This document shows, in pieces, positions 25,210-32,598 of a stretch of 48,123 nt of DNA. How positions within the stretch are numbered: the stretch's first letter is position 1; the number at the start of each line of letters is the position of its first letter. The notes below the pieces were generated by a model that worked only from the letters and a program-made list of their open reading frames with translations, made no database searches and was not told the origin of the DNA. Both the position numbers and the translations under genes were made by a program. Source of the DNA: an uncultured Collinsella sp. (lineage in GTDB: Bacteria > Actinomycetota > Coriobacteriia > Coriobacteriales > Coriobacteriaceae); contig CAAEVV010000058.1 of NCBI GenBank assembly GCA_900759565.1, forward strand, positions 1 through 48,123, given 5' to 3'.

Positions 25210-26130
25210 GTGGCAACTCAGAAATTCACCGGCGTTATCCCTCCCGTCGTTGTTCCCGATACCGAAGACCACCAGCTCGATGTTGCCTCCTTTGAGCGCA
25301 GCATCAACCGCATGATCGATGCCGGCGTCGATGGCCTGTTCTTCCTGGGCTCTTCGGGCGAGGTCGTCTTCTCCACCGACGAGCGCCGCCGTCAGATCAT
25401 CGCCGAGGCCGTGCGCATCGTCGACCACCGCGTTCCCGTTCTGGTCGGTATCATCGACACTGAGACCGAGCGCATGATCGAGCACGGCAAGGTCGCTCAG
25501 GAGCTGGGTGCCGACGCGCTTGTCGCCACCTGCCCGTTCTATGCCCTGCAGGGCATGACCGAGGTCGAGGAGCACTTCCGCATCCTTCACGAGGAGCTCG
25601 ACCTGCCTATCTTCGCCTACGACATCCCCGTGTGCGTCCACACCAAGCTCCCCTGGAAGCTCCTTGCCAAGCTCGGCGCCGAGGGCGTCCTGGCCGGCGT
25701 CAAGGATTCCTCGGGCGATGACATCTCGTTCCGCTACCTCGTTCAGGAGAACGAGAAGAACGGCCACCCGATGAGCATCCTCACCGGTCACGAGGTCGTC
25801 GTCGACGGTGCTTACCTCGGCGGCGCCGACGGTTCCGTCCCGGGTCTCGCCAACGTTGAGCCCGAGGGCTACGTGCGTCAGTGGAAGGCCGCTCAGGCCG
25901 GCGACTGGGCTACCGTCAAGGCCGAGCAGGATCGCCTCAACGAGATTTCCCACATCTGGGATGTCACCTCGGGCGTCCAGGGCTATGCCGGTGGCGTCGG
26001 CGCCTTCAAGACTGCTATGAACCTCATGGGCATCTTCGACAGCCCGACCATGCCGCGCCCGGTGAAGGCCATGACCGGCGAGAACGTCGAGGCGATTAAG
26101 AAGGTCCTCCAGGACAACGGTCTCCTGTAA
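25210..26130 (+). CDS. nanA: N-acetylneuraminate lyase (NanA-like, DapA/NAL superfamily)
   Basis: A 306-aa class I aldolase of the dihydrodipicolinate synthase / N-acetylneuraminate lyase family. Schiff-base lysine K165 sits in GVKDSSGD, the catalytic tyrosine Y137 in FAYDIP, and the carboxylate-binding loop is GSSGEV. The superfamily also contains DapA and other keto-acid aldolases; N-acetylneuraminate cleavage to pyruvate and ManNAc is assigned because transporter, esterase, ROK kinase and NanE surround it. The GTG start at 25210 has AAGGAG six bases upstream (25198-25203); a longer in-frame ORF from 25126 overlaps the previous gene and a hairpin and lacks a site. It is followed by a 90-nt nested palindrome before nanK. 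Confidence 0.85.
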   Translation: MATQKFTGVIPPVVVPDTEDHQLDVASFERSINRMIDAGVDGLFFLGSSGEVVFSTDERRRQIIAEAVRIVDHRVPVLVGIIDTETERMIEHGKVAQELGADALVATCPFYALQGMTEVEEHFRILHEELDLPIFAYDIPVCVHTKLPWKLLAKLGAEGVLAGVKDSSGDDISFRYLVQENEKNGHPMSILTGHEVVVDGAYLGGADGSVPGLANVEPEGYVRQWKAAQAGDWATVKAEQDRLNEISHIWDVTSGVQGYAGGVGAFKTAMNLMGIFDSPTMPRPVKAMTGENVEAIKKVLQDNGLL

Positions 26131-26136
26131 AGCTTC

Positions 26137-26226
26137 CCCAGGCACCCGATCTTGGGGCTCAAGTGGTCGGGCGTGACCCATTAGGTCAACGCCCGACCAC
26201 TTTCACCCCAACCTCGGGCACCTGGG
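26137..26226. repeat. Large nested palindrome between nanA and nanK
   Basis: A 90-nt imperfect inverted repeat. The outer arms pair as CCCAGG/CCTGGG, CCCGA/TCGGG and TTGGGG/CCCCAA (26137-26157 with 26206-26226), separated by small internal loops. Inside is an 18-bp hairpin: AAGTGGTCGGGCGT with ACGCCCGACCACTT (26161-26174 / 26189-26202), extended by GACC/GGTC across one bulged A, with loop CATTA. Neither strand has a clear T-run after the structure. It could be an mRNA processing barrier, a bidirectional attenuator or a dispersed palindromic element. Confidence 0.8.
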
Positions 26227-26300
26227 AAACCTTTATCATGCTGCGGCGATAACACCGCCTTCATTTCCTGTAGTTGTTTTTATCTCCTAAGGAGAACGAC

Positions 26301-27266
26301 ATGGAGAACAAGTACGTCTGCTCTGTCGATATCGGCGGAACTAAGATCGCGACCGCCATTATGGAGTACCCGGCTGACGGCAGCGTGCCCCATCCCGTTT
26401 TTGAGGCCGAGGTTCCTACCGAGGCCCAGGAGGGCGGCGAGGCCGTCTTCCAGCGTATCGAGGCGTCCATCAAGGCTGCTCTCGAGGCGAATCCCGATGT
26501 CGAGGTCCTCGGTGTCGGTATCGGTGCCGCAGGCGTCGTCGATCCCAAGACGGGCGCCATCGCGTATGCCAACGAGATTATGCCCGGCTGGTCCGGCGTT
26601 CAGTTGGGGCCGCGTCTGCGCGAGGACCTTGGTCTTCCCGTTGCCGTGGTGGGCGACGTGCAGGCTCATGCTCTGGGCGAGGCCCACTGGGGCGTCGGCA
26701 AGGGCAAGTTCTCCGTCTTGTGTCTGGGCATCGGTACGGGCATCGGCGGCGCATATGTCGAGAACGGCCGCGTGATGCAGGGCTTCCATGGTGCTGCTGG
26801 TCATATGGGCCACATCGAGTGCTCGGCTGCCGCTGGCATTCCCTGCGCCTGCGGACGTTCTGGCCATCTTGAGTCGGTTGCTTCGGGCACTTCCATTGGT
26901 CGTATGTACGATGAGCGCTTTGGTCGCGTCGACCCCAGCCGTCCTTCGGTCGGTCGCGACGTGAACGACCTGTGCCGTGCGGGCGACGCAAAGGCGACCG
27001 AGGTCATCCATGACGCCGGCTTTGCGCTGGGCGCCAGCTTGGGCTCGCTTGCCAACATCTTGGATCCCGAGGTTATCGTGCTTTCGGGAGGTGTGATTCA
27101 CCAGGGTCCCGATTGGCGTTCACAGACGTGGAAGGACTCGGTACACGAGGGCTACGTCAGCCAGGCGCTCGACCCGCTTCAGGACACGCCGATCCTCATC
27201 GGTTCTCTGGAGGGCGACGCGCCGCTTATCGGTGCCGCCGAACACCTTCTTGCGTCGTTGAAGTAA
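26301..27266 (+). CDS. nanK: ROK-family sugar kinase, probable N-acetylmannosamine kinase
   Basis: A 321-aa ROK protein, expected to convert ManNAc to ManNAc-6-P with ATP. It shows the N-terminal phosphate motif DIGGTKIATAI, GIGAAGVVD, GIGTGIGGAYV and the ROK zinc region GHMGHIECSAAAGIPCACGRSGHLE. The usual Cx-CGxxGCxE motif has its third cysteine replaced by histidine (C182, C184, then H189), so the zinc may be held by a Cys/His set. No N-terminal helix-turn-helix is present, so it is a kinase rather than a ROK repressor. The ATG at 26301 has AAGGAG (26289-26294). Sugar specificity rests on its place between nanA and nanE; a glucokinase-like role is the main alternative. Confidence 0.83.
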   Translation: MENKYVCSVDIGGTKIATAIMEYPADGSVPHPVFEAEVPTEAQEGGEAVFQRIEASIKAALEANPDVEVLGVGIGAAGVVDPKTGAIAYANEIMPGWSGVQLGPRLREDLGLPVAVVGDVQAHALGEAHWGVGKGKFSVLCLGIGTGIGGAYVENGRVMQGFHGAAGHMGHIECSAAAGIPCACGRSGHLESVASGTSIGRMYDERFGRVDPSRPSVGRDVNDLCRAGDAKATEVIHDAGFALGASLGSLANILDPEVIVLSGGVIHQGPDWRSQTWKDSVHEGYVSQALDPLQDTPILIGSLEGDAPLIGAAEHLLASLK

Positions 27267-27283
27267 ACATAACTACCAAGTGC

Positions 27284-27381
27284 GCCTTCTGAGGTGCCGC
27301 AGATTGACGTGAAAGAGGAGCGAAGCGTACTTCGGTACGCGAGCGACGGTTTGAACGTCAAGGTGCGGTGTCTCAGAAGGC
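27284..27381. repeat. 98-nt imperfect palindrome between nanK and nanE
   Basis: The outer arms GCCTTCTGAG / CTCAGAAGGC (27284-27293 / 27372-27381) continue through three G/T wobbles into CCGCA/TGCGG, then TTGACGT/ACGTCAA, and finish in GCGTAC-TTCG-GTACGC (27325-27340), a C(UUCG)G tetraloop of the extra-stable type. TGTTTTG follows the right arm (27382-27388), so the RNA looks like a terminator or attenuator placed about 25 bp before the nanE start. The form also fits a mobile palindromic repeat. No ORF lies in this gap. Confidence 0.8.
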
Positions 27382-27406
27382 TGTTTTGAGAAAGGTTGAG
27401 TCGAAC

Positions 27407-28093
27407 ATGACCGTTGATCCTTTGATTCAATCCCTGAAGGGCAAGCTCGTCGTGAGCGTTCAGGCGTATATGGGCGAGCCGCTTCGTACGCCCGAGACCA
27501 TGGCTCAAATGTCTCGCGCTTGCGAGCTCGGCGGCGCCGCCGCCATTCGTTGCCAGGGCCTTGCCGACATTGCCGCCATTAAGGGCCGCTGCGAGGTCCC
27601 CGTCATCGGCTTGTGGAAGGATGGGCACGAGGGCGTCTACATCACGCCGACGCTGCGCCACGCTCGCGCCTGCGTTGCCGCCGGTGCCGATATCGTGGCA
27701 ATTGATGCCACTGATCGCCCACGTCCCGATGGCAAGACCGTCGAGGACACCTTCCGTCCGCTGCATGAGGAGGGCGTGCTCCTGATGGCTGACTGTGCCA
27801 CCATCGAGGATATTCGTCGTGCTGTCGACATGGGCTTCGACCTGGTGTCCACCACGCTTTCTCACGGTGTCGCCGCTATCGATTGCACCATGGCCGACGG
27901 TCCCGATCTGCCGCTCCTGCGTCAGGCGACCGAGGAGTTTCCCGGCCTTCCCATCATCTGCGAGGGCCGCGTGCACACGCCCGAGGAGGCCCGCGCCGCG
28001 ATTGATGCGGGCGCCTGGGCGGTTGTCGTCGGCACCGCCATCACGCACCCCACGAGTATTACAAGTTGGTTCAAGGCTGCGCTTGAGGCGTAA
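27407..28093 (+). CDS. nanE: N-acetylmannosamine-6-phosphate 2-epimerase
   Basis: A 228-aa TIM-barrel epimerase that converts ManNAc-6-P to GlcNAc-6-P, the step that joins sialic acid breakdown to amino sugar metabolism. Family motifs are SVQAYMGEPLRTPETM (the usual start is SCQA or SVQA), GLWKDGHEGVYITPT, the catalytic-lysine and substrate region, DATDRPRPDGKT, LMADCATIEDI and ICEGRVHTPEEA. Length matches NanE (about 225-235 aa). The start at 27407 is by homology; the ribosome binding site (AAAGG, 27391-27395) is far and weak, and an upstream in-frame ATG-less extension from 27368 runs into the palindrome. It is the last gene of the sialic acid locus. Confidence 0.93.
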   Translation: MTVDPLIQSLKGKLVVSVQAYMGEPLRTPETMAQMSRACELGGAAAIRCQGLADIAAIKGRCEVPVIGLWKDGHEGVYITPTLRHARACVAAGADIVAIDATDRPRPDGKTVEDTFRPLHEEGVLLMADCATIEDIRRAVDMGFDLVSTTLSHGVAAIDCTMADGPDLPLLRQATEEFPGLPIICEGRVHTPEEARAAIDAGAWAVVVGTAITHPTSITSWFKAALEA

Positions 28094-28120
28094 GACAGGC
28101 CTCGTATCCGCTTGGGGCGG

Positions 28121-28126
28121 TATACT
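28121..28126 (+). promoter_or_regulatory. Candidate -10 box for rapZ
   Basis: TATACT lies 66 bp before the rapZ start in the 98-bp gap after nanE. No good -35 is visible at 16-18 bp. If used, the transcript would begin near 28133, upstream of the hairpin at 28145-28173. Confidence 0.35.
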
Positions 28127-28144
28127 CAATAAAGGCAATTGATC

Positions 28145-28180
28145 GCGCGGGATCCGCTGGCCGGGTCCCGCGCTTGTTTT
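28145..28180 (+). terminator. Terminator-like hairpin between nanE and rapZ
   Basis: GCGCGGGATCCG / CGGGTCCCGCGC (28145-28156 / 28162-28173, one T/G pair) with a short CTGGC loop, followed by TTGTTTT and directly by the rapZ AGGAGG site. It could end the nan transcript or act as an attenuator in a rapZ leader, because the best -10 box lies upstream of it. Confidence 0.7.
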
Positions 28181-28191
28181 AGGAGGCACAC

Positions 28192-29112
28192 ATGCAAAAG
28201 GGAGATGCCATGGATGCGGCGGAGCGCTCGGAGCGCATCCCCGATATCGTCATCATCACCGGAATGTCCGGATCGGGCCGAACGCAGGCCATGCATGTGT
28301 TCGAGGACATGGGCTACTTTTGCATCGACAACTTGCCTCCGCGTCTGATCGCCCAGCTTGCCGAACTCGTCGGCATCAATACGGGCGTGGGCAGGCATCT
28401 TGCCGTCACCTGCGACCTGCGCAGCCAGGGCTTGTTCGATGAGCTGCTCGATGCCGTTGCCGCACTCGAGGAGCGCGAGATGAGCTGCGACATCGTGTTT
28501 CTCGAGGCCTCTGACGAGGTGCTGATCCGTCGTTATAGTGAAAACCGCCGCCGCCATCCCATTGCCAAGCCGGGGGAGACTACGGCCGATGCGATTCAGC
28601 GCGAGCGCCTGCAGCTGCAGGGCGTTCGCGATCGAGCCGATATGATCATCGATACGAGCCGCTTGCGCACCTCTGCTCTGCGCAACAAATTGCGCATGGC
28701 GTTCTCCGAGTTGTCCGACCAGCAGCTCATGGACGTTCACGTGTTCTCGTTTGGCTTTAAGCACGGTATGCCCGTCGAGGCGGACATTATGATCGACGTT
28801 CGCTTCCTGCCCAATCCGTTCTACGATCCCGAGATGCGCACGATGACCGGTCTCGATAAGAAGGTCTCCGACTTTGTTCTGGACCATCCCAAGACCCAGG
28901 AGTTCTGGAAGGCCTGGACGCAGCTGCTCGATACGGTCATGCCCGGCTATATCGCGGAGGGCAAGCCACAGCTTTCTATTGCCATCGGTTGCACGGGCGG
29001 TCAACACCGCAGCGTTGCCATCGCCGAGGCCACGGCACGTTATTTGGAAGGCGCCCAATATCACGTGAGCATTTCCCATCGCGACCTGTCGCGCGCCAAC
29101 ACGAAAGCATAG
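28192..29112 (+). CDS. rapZ: RNase adapter / nucleotide-binding protein RapZ (YvcJ)
   Basis: A 306-aa P-loop protein of the RapZ/YvcJ family. In E. coli RapZ binds GlmZ RNA and guides RNase E in glucosamine-6-P control; in Gram-positive bacteria the role is less clear, although the domains are the same. Walker A is GMSGSGRT (24-31), with arginine where many homologues have lysine, as is common in actinobacterial members, followed by EDMGYFCIDNLPPRL. The C-terminal domain shows FKHGMPVEADIMIDVRFLPNPFYDPEMR and IAIGCTGGQHRSV. Start: ATG with AGGAGG (28181-28186); M7 at 28210 is a possible alternative. whiA follows after 6 bp; the yvcK gene that usually sits between them is absent. Confidence 0.95.
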   Translation: MQKGDAMDAAERSERIPDIVIITGMSGSGRTQAMHVFEDMGYFCIDNLPPRLIAQLAELVGINTGVGRHLAVTCDLRSQGLFDELLDAVAALEEREMSCDIVFLEASDEVLIRRYSENRRRHPIAKPGETTADAIQRERLQLQGVRDRADMIIDTSRLRTSALRNKLRMAFSELSDQQLMDVHVFSFGFKHGMPVEADIMIDVRFLPNPFYDPEMRTMTGLDKKVSDFVLDHPKTQEFWKAWTQLLDTVMPGYIAEGKPQLSIAIGCTGGQHRSVAIAEATARYLEGAQYHVSISHRDLSRANTKA

Positions 29113-29118
29113 GCCTGC

Positions 29119-30048
29119 ATGTCGTTTACCGCCGAGGTGCGTGACGAGCTCGCGCGCTGCGAACCCGAATGTGAATACTGCGATTTGTCGACGCTTGCCG
29201 CCCTGACGCGTGTGAGCGGTACACTTTCGCTGGCCGGCTCCGGGCGGTATCGTCTGACGGTCGCGACCGAGACGGGTGCCGTCGCGCGCACGATGATCAC
29301 ACTGACGCATCGCATCCTTAAGCTCAAAACGGAATTCACCGTTCGTAAATCGGTCTTGCATAAGGTCCGTAACTATCTCATTACCCTGCCCGATCAACCC
29401 GATCTGGACAAGGCTCTGGTGCTGCTGGGCATTCTCGACCGCAGGGGAGGGCTCGTCGCCGGTGTTCCCCGGCACATCGTTGCCCGTCCCTGCTGCAGGC
29501 TTGCCTACATCCGCGGCGCGCTCATCGCCGGCGGTTTCGTGGCCGATCCCCGCGGCGACTTTCATTTGGAGATCGCGGTGCAGGGCGAGCAGTATGCACG
29601 GGGCCTTTGCGATCTATTGGAGCAGATTGGGGTCCATGCGCGCGTTAACGCGCGGCGCGGGTCCTTTGCTGTCTACATTAAGAGCGCCGAGGAGATCGAG
29701 CAGCTCCTAAAGCTGGTCGGCGCCAAGCGCAGCGTTGCCGAGATTGAGGAGGCGCGCGCGGTCAAGTTGGTTAAGAACGATGTGAACCGTCGTGTGAACG
29801 CCGAGCTCGCCAACCAGACCAGAAGTGCGGGTGCCGCCCAACATCAGCTTGCGTTGATCGATGAGCTCGAGCAGCGTGGCCTTCGCGATGCGCTTCCGGA
29901 TGCCTTGGCGGTCTTTTGCGACCTGCGCGAGCGCTATCCCGATCTGTCGCTACGCGATTTAGGGGAGATGGCCGACCCTCCCTTGTCGAAGTCGGCCCTC
30001 TACCATCGTGTTTTGAGGCTTGAAAAGCTCATTGAAGCAAACAGGTAG
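29119..30048 (+). CDS. whiA: DNA-binding protein WhiA
   Basis: A 309-aa WhiA protein: an N-terminal LAGLIDADG-homing-endonuclease-like domain without nuclease residues (about 1-220) and a C-terminal helix-turn-helix domain (about 225-309). Visible blocks are SFTAEVRDELARCEP, the RRGGLVAGVPRHIVARPCCRLAYIRGALIAGGFVADP stretch (split here by alignment, about residues 103-140), NRRVNAELANQTRSAGAAQHQLALI near the HTH start, and the C-terminal LRDLGEMADPPLSKSALYHRVLRL. In Streptomyces WhiA controls sporulation division genes; in non-sporulating bacteria it influences division and metabolism. It ends 193 bp before gap, which has its own promoter. Confidence 0.95.
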   Translation: MSFTAEVRDELARCEPECEYCDLSTLAALTRVSGTLSLAGSGRYRLTVATETGAVARTMITLTHRILKLKTEFTVRKSVLHKVRNYLITLPDQPDLDKALVLLGILDRRGGLVAGVPRHIVARPCCRLAYIRGALIAGGFVADPRGDFHLEIAVQGEQYARGLCDLLEQIGVHARVNARRGSFAVYIKSAEEIEQLLKLVGAKRSVAEIEEARAVKLVKNDVNRRVNAELANQTRSAGAAQHQLALIDELEQRGLRDALPDALAVFCDLRERYPDLSLRDLGEMADPPLSKSALYHRVLRLEKLIEANR

Positions 30049-30139
30049 TTTAGAGTATCGACTTATATACGGATTTAACTGCTATTTTATTCTTTAAAAC
30101 GTTTTAACGTAAATTTGATTTTCAATTTCGAGCATTCTC

Positions 30140-30169
30140 GTGAAATTCAAGTCAAAAAAAAGGTATATT
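30140..30169 (+). promoter_or_regulatory. Promoter of the gap glycolytic operon
   Basis: GTGAAA (30140-30145) and TATATT (30164-30169) at 18-bp spacing, with an A-rich spacer and an A/T-rich upstream region (30060-30135) that stands out from the GC-rich surroundings and could act as an UP element. About 70 nt of leader follow before the gap AAAGGAG site. Confidence 0.5.
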
Positions 30170-30241
30170 AGGCGAGTGGTTAGTTTGTGGGCCTCAACGG
30201 CAGGCGCTGTAGCTTGCGGGGGCCTTACGAAAGGAGACACA

Positions 30242-31267
30242 ATGGCAGTAAAGGTTGCTATTAACGGCTTCGGTCGCATCGGTCGTCTGGCTTTCCGTCA
30301 GATGTTCGGTCATGAGGGCTCCGAGATCGTCGCTATCAACGACCTCACCTCTCCCGATATGCTCGCTTACCTGCTGAAGTACGACTCCACGCAGGGCAAC
30401 TATGCTCGCGATCACGAGGTCGTCGCTGGCGAGGATTCCATCACCGTTGACGGCAAGGAGATCAAGATCTACAAGGAGGCCGACGCCAACAACCTGCCTT
30501 GGGGCGACCTCGACGTCGACGTCGTTCTCGAGTGCACCGGCTTCTACACCAGCAAGGCTAAGGCTCAGGCCCACATCAACGCTGGCGCCAAGAAGGTCGT
30601 CATCTCCGCTCCGGCCGGCAGCGATCTGCCCACCATCGTGTACAACGTCAACCATGAGACGCTGACCGCTGAGGACAACATCATCTCCGCTGCTTCCTGC
30701 ACCACCAACTGCCTTGCCCCGATGGCCAAGGGTCTCAACGACTTCGCTCCCATCGTGTCCGGCATCATGACCACCATCCACGCCTTCACCGGCGACCAGA
30801 TGCCGCTCGACGGCCCGCAGCGCAAGGGCAACTTCCGTCGCTCCCGCGCCTGCTCCGAGAACATCGTCCCGAACACCACGGGCGCTGCCAAGGCCATCGG
30901 CCTGGTTCTCCCCGAGCTCAACGGCAAGCTCATCGGTGCCGCCCAGCGCGTCCCGACGCCGACCGGCTCGCTGACCAACCTCTACGCCGTCGTTGACAAG
31001 AAGGTCACCGTCGACGAGGTCAACGCTGCCATGAAGGCCTACGCCGAGACCATCCCCGATACCTTCGCCTACAACGAGGACCAGATTGTCTCCCGCGACA
31101 TCGTCGGCGAGACCCACGGCTCCATCTTCGACGCCACGCAGACCATGTGCTCTGACCTCGGCAACGGCCAGACCCTCGTTCAGGTCACCTCTTGGTACGA
31201 CAACGAGAACTCCTACACCTCTCAGATGGTCCGCACCATCAAGTACTTCGAGAAGTTCGTTGCTTAA
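30242..31267 (+). CDS. gap: Glyceraldehyde-3-phosphate dehydrogenase
   Basis: A 341-aa type I GAPDH that oxidises glyceraldehyde-3-P to 1,3-bisphosphoglycerate with NAD. The NAD motif INGFGRIGRL is at the N-terminus and the catalytic cysteine is C153 in SAASCTTNC; the downstream NTTGAAKAIG, LNGKLIGAAQRVPTPTGS and WYDNENSYTSQMV blocks are all normal. The ATG at 30242 is preceded by AAAGGAG (30230-30236). A longer in-frame ORF from 30140 would run through the promoter and was rejected. Codon use is strongly biased toward C-ending codons, as expected for a highly expressed gene. A hairpin after the stop probably partly terminates transcription before pgk. Confidence 0.98.
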   Translation: MAVKVAINGFGRIGRLAFRQMFGHEGSEIVAINDLTSPDMLAYLLKYDSTQGNYARDHEVVAGEDSITVDGKEIKIYKEADANNLPWGDLDVDVVLECTGFYTSKAKAQAHINAGAKKVVISAPAGSDLPTIVYNVNHETLTAEDNIISAASCTTNCLAPMAKGLNDFAPIVSGIMTTIHAFTGDQMPLDGPQRKGNFRRSRACSENIVPNTTGAAKAIGLVLPELNGKLIGAAQRVPTPTGSLTNLYAVVDKKVTVDEVNAAMKAYAETIPDTFAYNEDQIVSRDIVGETHGSIFDATQTMCSDLGNGQTLVQVTSWYDNENSYTSQMVRTIKYFEKFVA

Positions 31268-31304
31268 TTTAGCTTTTAGCGAATAGCTCGTTGAGCGTCT
31301 AAAG

Positions 31305-31351
31305 AAGGGCGCGGCCTTATAGGGCTTACACCCTAGGGTCGCGTCCTTTTT
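31305..31351 (+). terminator. Terminator or attenuator after gap
   Basis: AAGGGCGCGGCC pairs with GGTCGCGTCCTTT (two G/T pairs) and an inner TAGGG/CCCTA helix closes on CTTACA; TTTTTAT follows. It lies between gap and pgk, so it likely lowers readthrough and gives gap more message than the downstream enzymes. Confidence 0.75.
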
Positions 31352-31407
31352 ATAAGAAATCGTCTGCCGTAATGGAAGGCAGACACGTACGAAAGGTAGA
31401 AGCAAAC

Positions 31408-32598
31408 ATGGCCTTTACCAAGAAGACCGTCCGCGACATCGATGTCGACGGCAAGCGCGTTCTCGTCCGCGTTGACTTCAACGTGCCTATCAAGGATGGC
31501 GTCGTGGGCGACACCACCCGTATCAAGGCTGCCCTGCCCACCATCAACTATCTCGTTGAGCACAACGCTCGCGTCATCCTCATGAGCCACCTCGGCCGTC
31601 CCGAGGGCACTGGCTTCCAGCCTGAGCTCTCCCTTGAGCCTGTCGCCAAGAAGCTCGCCGAGCTCTCTGGTCTCGACGTTGCCTTTGTCGCCGACACTTA
31701 CGGCGAGAAGGCTGCCGAGGCTGTCGCTGCCGTCGAGCCGGGTAAGGTTCTCGTTCTCGAGAACGTCCGCTTCGATAAGCGTGAGAAGAAGAACGATCCC
31801 GAGATCGCCAAGAAGCTCGCTTCCTATGGTGACGTCTTCGTTCTCGATGCCTTCGGCACCGCTCACCGCGCCCAGGGTTCCGTCGTGGGCCCCGCCGCTT
31901 ACCTGCCTGCCGTCGCTGGCTTCCTGCTTGAGAAGGAGGTCGACACGCTGACCGGCATCTTCGCCGAGCCCGAGCGCCCCTTCGTCGCTATCGTCGGCGG
32001 TTCCAAGGTTTCCTCCAAGATCGGCGTTCTCGATCACCTCATCGACTCCGCTGACACCCTGATTATCGGTGGCGGCATGGCCTACACCTTCTTCCTGGCT
32101 CAGGGCCTGTCCGTCGGTCAGTCCCTCAAGGAAGAGGACTGGGTCGAGCGCGCCGGCGAGATGCTCAAGAAGGCCGAGGAGAAGGGCGTCAAGATCCTGC
32201 TCCCCATCGACAACCGCGTTGCCGATCACTTTGGCGAGGACGCTGTCCCCGAGGTTGTCGCTTCCGACGCTATCCCTGACGACCGCGAGGGTATGGACAT
32301 CGGCCCCAAGACCGAGGAGCTCTACGCCGAGGCTGTCAAGGGCGCCAAGACCGTGTTCTGGAATGGCCCCATGGGCGTCTTCGAGTTCGACAACTTCGCT
32401 CACGGCACCCAGGCTATCGCCGAGGCTGTCGCCGAGGCCGACTGCACCTCGATCATCGGCGGTGGTGACTCTGTCGCAGCTGTCAACAAGTTCAACCTGG
32501 CCGACAAGATGAGCTGGATCTCCACCGGCGGTGGCGCTTCCATGGAGCTCGTCGAGGGTAAGGCCCTGCCCGGAGTGGAGGCGCTTCTCGATGCCTAA
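31408..32598 (+). CDS. pgk: Phosphoglycerate kinase
   Basis: A 396-aa two-domain kinase that transfers phosphate from 1,3-bisphosphoglycerate to ADP. The N-terminal substrate block RVLVRVDFNVPI, the HLGRPEG loop, the hinge, and the nucleotide-binding GGSKVSSKIGVLDHLI, FWNGPMGVFE and GGGDSVAAV motifs are present. Length matches the family (390-400 aa). The ATG at 31408 follows AAAGGTAGA at somewhat long spacing; an upstream ATG at 31372 in frame adds 12 residues not found in homologues. The end overlaps tpiA by 8 bp. Confidence 0.97.
   Translation: MAFTKKTVRDIDVDGKRVLVRVDFNVPIKDGVVGDTTRIKAALPTINYLVEHNARVILMSHLGRPEGTGFQPELSLEPVAKKLAELSGLDVAFVADTYGEKAAEAVAAVEPGKVLVLENVRFDKREKKNDPEIAKKLASYGDVFVLDAFGTAHRAQGSVVGPAAYLPAVAGFLLEKEVDTLTGIFAEPERPFVAIVGGSKVSSKIGVLDHLIDSADTLIIGGGMAYTFFLAQGLSVGQSLKEEDWVERAGEMLKKAEEKGVKILLPIDNRVADHFGEDAVPEVVASDAIPDDREGMDIGPKTEELYAEAVKGAKTVFWNGPMGVFEFDNFAHGTQAIAEAVAEADCTSIIGGGDSVAAVNKFNLADKMSWISTGGGASMELVEGKALPGVEALLDA

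Noticed and set aside
28261..28285. Arginine instead of lysine in the RapZ P-loop (GMSGSGRT) as a sign of inactivity
   Set aside because: Actinobacterial RapZ/YvcJ proteins often carry G-x-G-R-S/T at this site as I recall, so it is likely a lineage trait rather than a defect.
30140..30241. Upstream extension of gap with 34 extra residues
   Set aside because: It overlaps the likely promoter, has no ribosome binding site and no match to GAPDH; the ATG at 30242 has AAAGGAG.
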